This document shows, piece after piece, positions 5,119 to 5,151 of a DNA stretch of 5,151 nt. Both the position numbers and the translations under genes were made by a program. How positions within the stretch are numbered: position 1 is the stretch's first letter; each line of letters begins with the position of its first letter. Under the pieces are notes generated by a model that saw nothing but the letters and a program-made list of their open reading frames with translations, was not told where the DNA came from and did no database searches. The stretch covers positions 2,034-7,184 of the forward strand of contig MEFT01000126.1 in the NCBI GenBank assembly GCA_001725215.1, in the 5' to 3' direction. The stretch comes from Clostridium sp. SCN 57-10. Its GTDB lineage: Bacteria; Bacillota; Clostridia; Oscillospirales; Butyricicoccaceae.

Positions 5119-5151
5119 TTACTTATGCTGGGCACCGTATTTCTGCGCAAT
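5119..5151 (-). CDS. Possible C-terminus of an upstream minus-strand gene
   Basis: The last ten codons before the right edge read IAQKYGAQHK followed by TAA (5119-5121) on the minus strand. A hydrophilic, lysine-ending tail and a hairpin just downstream fit the end of a gene. The stretch is far too short to identify, and any frame could give it by chance. Confidence 0.25.
   Translation of the reverse strand: MAQKYGAQHK

Noticed and set aside
5125..5151. Possible plus-strand gene start ATG at 5125 (MLGTVFLRN)
   Set aside because: No proper ribosome site or promoter lies upstream, and the fragment is too short to judge.

Overview
The window looks like chromosomal DNA from a spore-forming Firmicute of the class Clostridia. 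The reasons are strong AAGGAG-type ribosome sites, several TTG starts, sigma-A promoters with 17-18 base spacers, five tRNA genes that all encode their CCA ends, and two cysteine-rich proteins without signal peptides that look like spore-surface components. The last point is inference; no core sporulation gene is present, and genus cannot be read from the sequence.

Layout. Positions 1-1008 (minus) hold the first 336 codons of a CPA1-type potassium/proton antiporter that runs off the left edge. Its extended -10 promoter overlaps a perfect palindrome. Positions 1070-1410 are a mostly non-coding, purine-rich stretch that contains a likely frameshifted small ORF and a possible sporulation-type promoter. 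Positions 1411-1785 and 1836-2606 (plus) are two tandem genes whose products share a cysteine-bearing domain; the second adds a C-terminal domain like the GYWKNHP domains of secreted and surface proteins. A strong intrinsic terminator closes the pair. Positions 2707-4338 (minus, convergent) encode a surface lipoprotein with a right-handed parallel beta-helix, with a clear promoter. Positions 4470-4976 (minus) are a five-gene tRNA operon, transcribed in the order Gly(UCC)-Arg(UCU)-His(GUG)-Gln(UUG)-Lys(UUU), with its own promoter upstream and a long perfect hairpin terminator downstream. The right edge may carry the last codons of another minus-strand gene.

How the parts relate. The antiporter, the beta-helix lipoprotein and the tRNA operon each have their own sigma-A-like promoter and appear to be independent units. 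The two cysteine-rich genes probably form one transcript and may be expressed late in sporulation. The most unusual points are this tandem gene pair, the apparent one-base frameshift in the small ORF before it, a tRNA-Gly with C instead of the near-universal U at position 55, and a terminator-like hairpin inside the tRNA operon just before tRNA-Lys.
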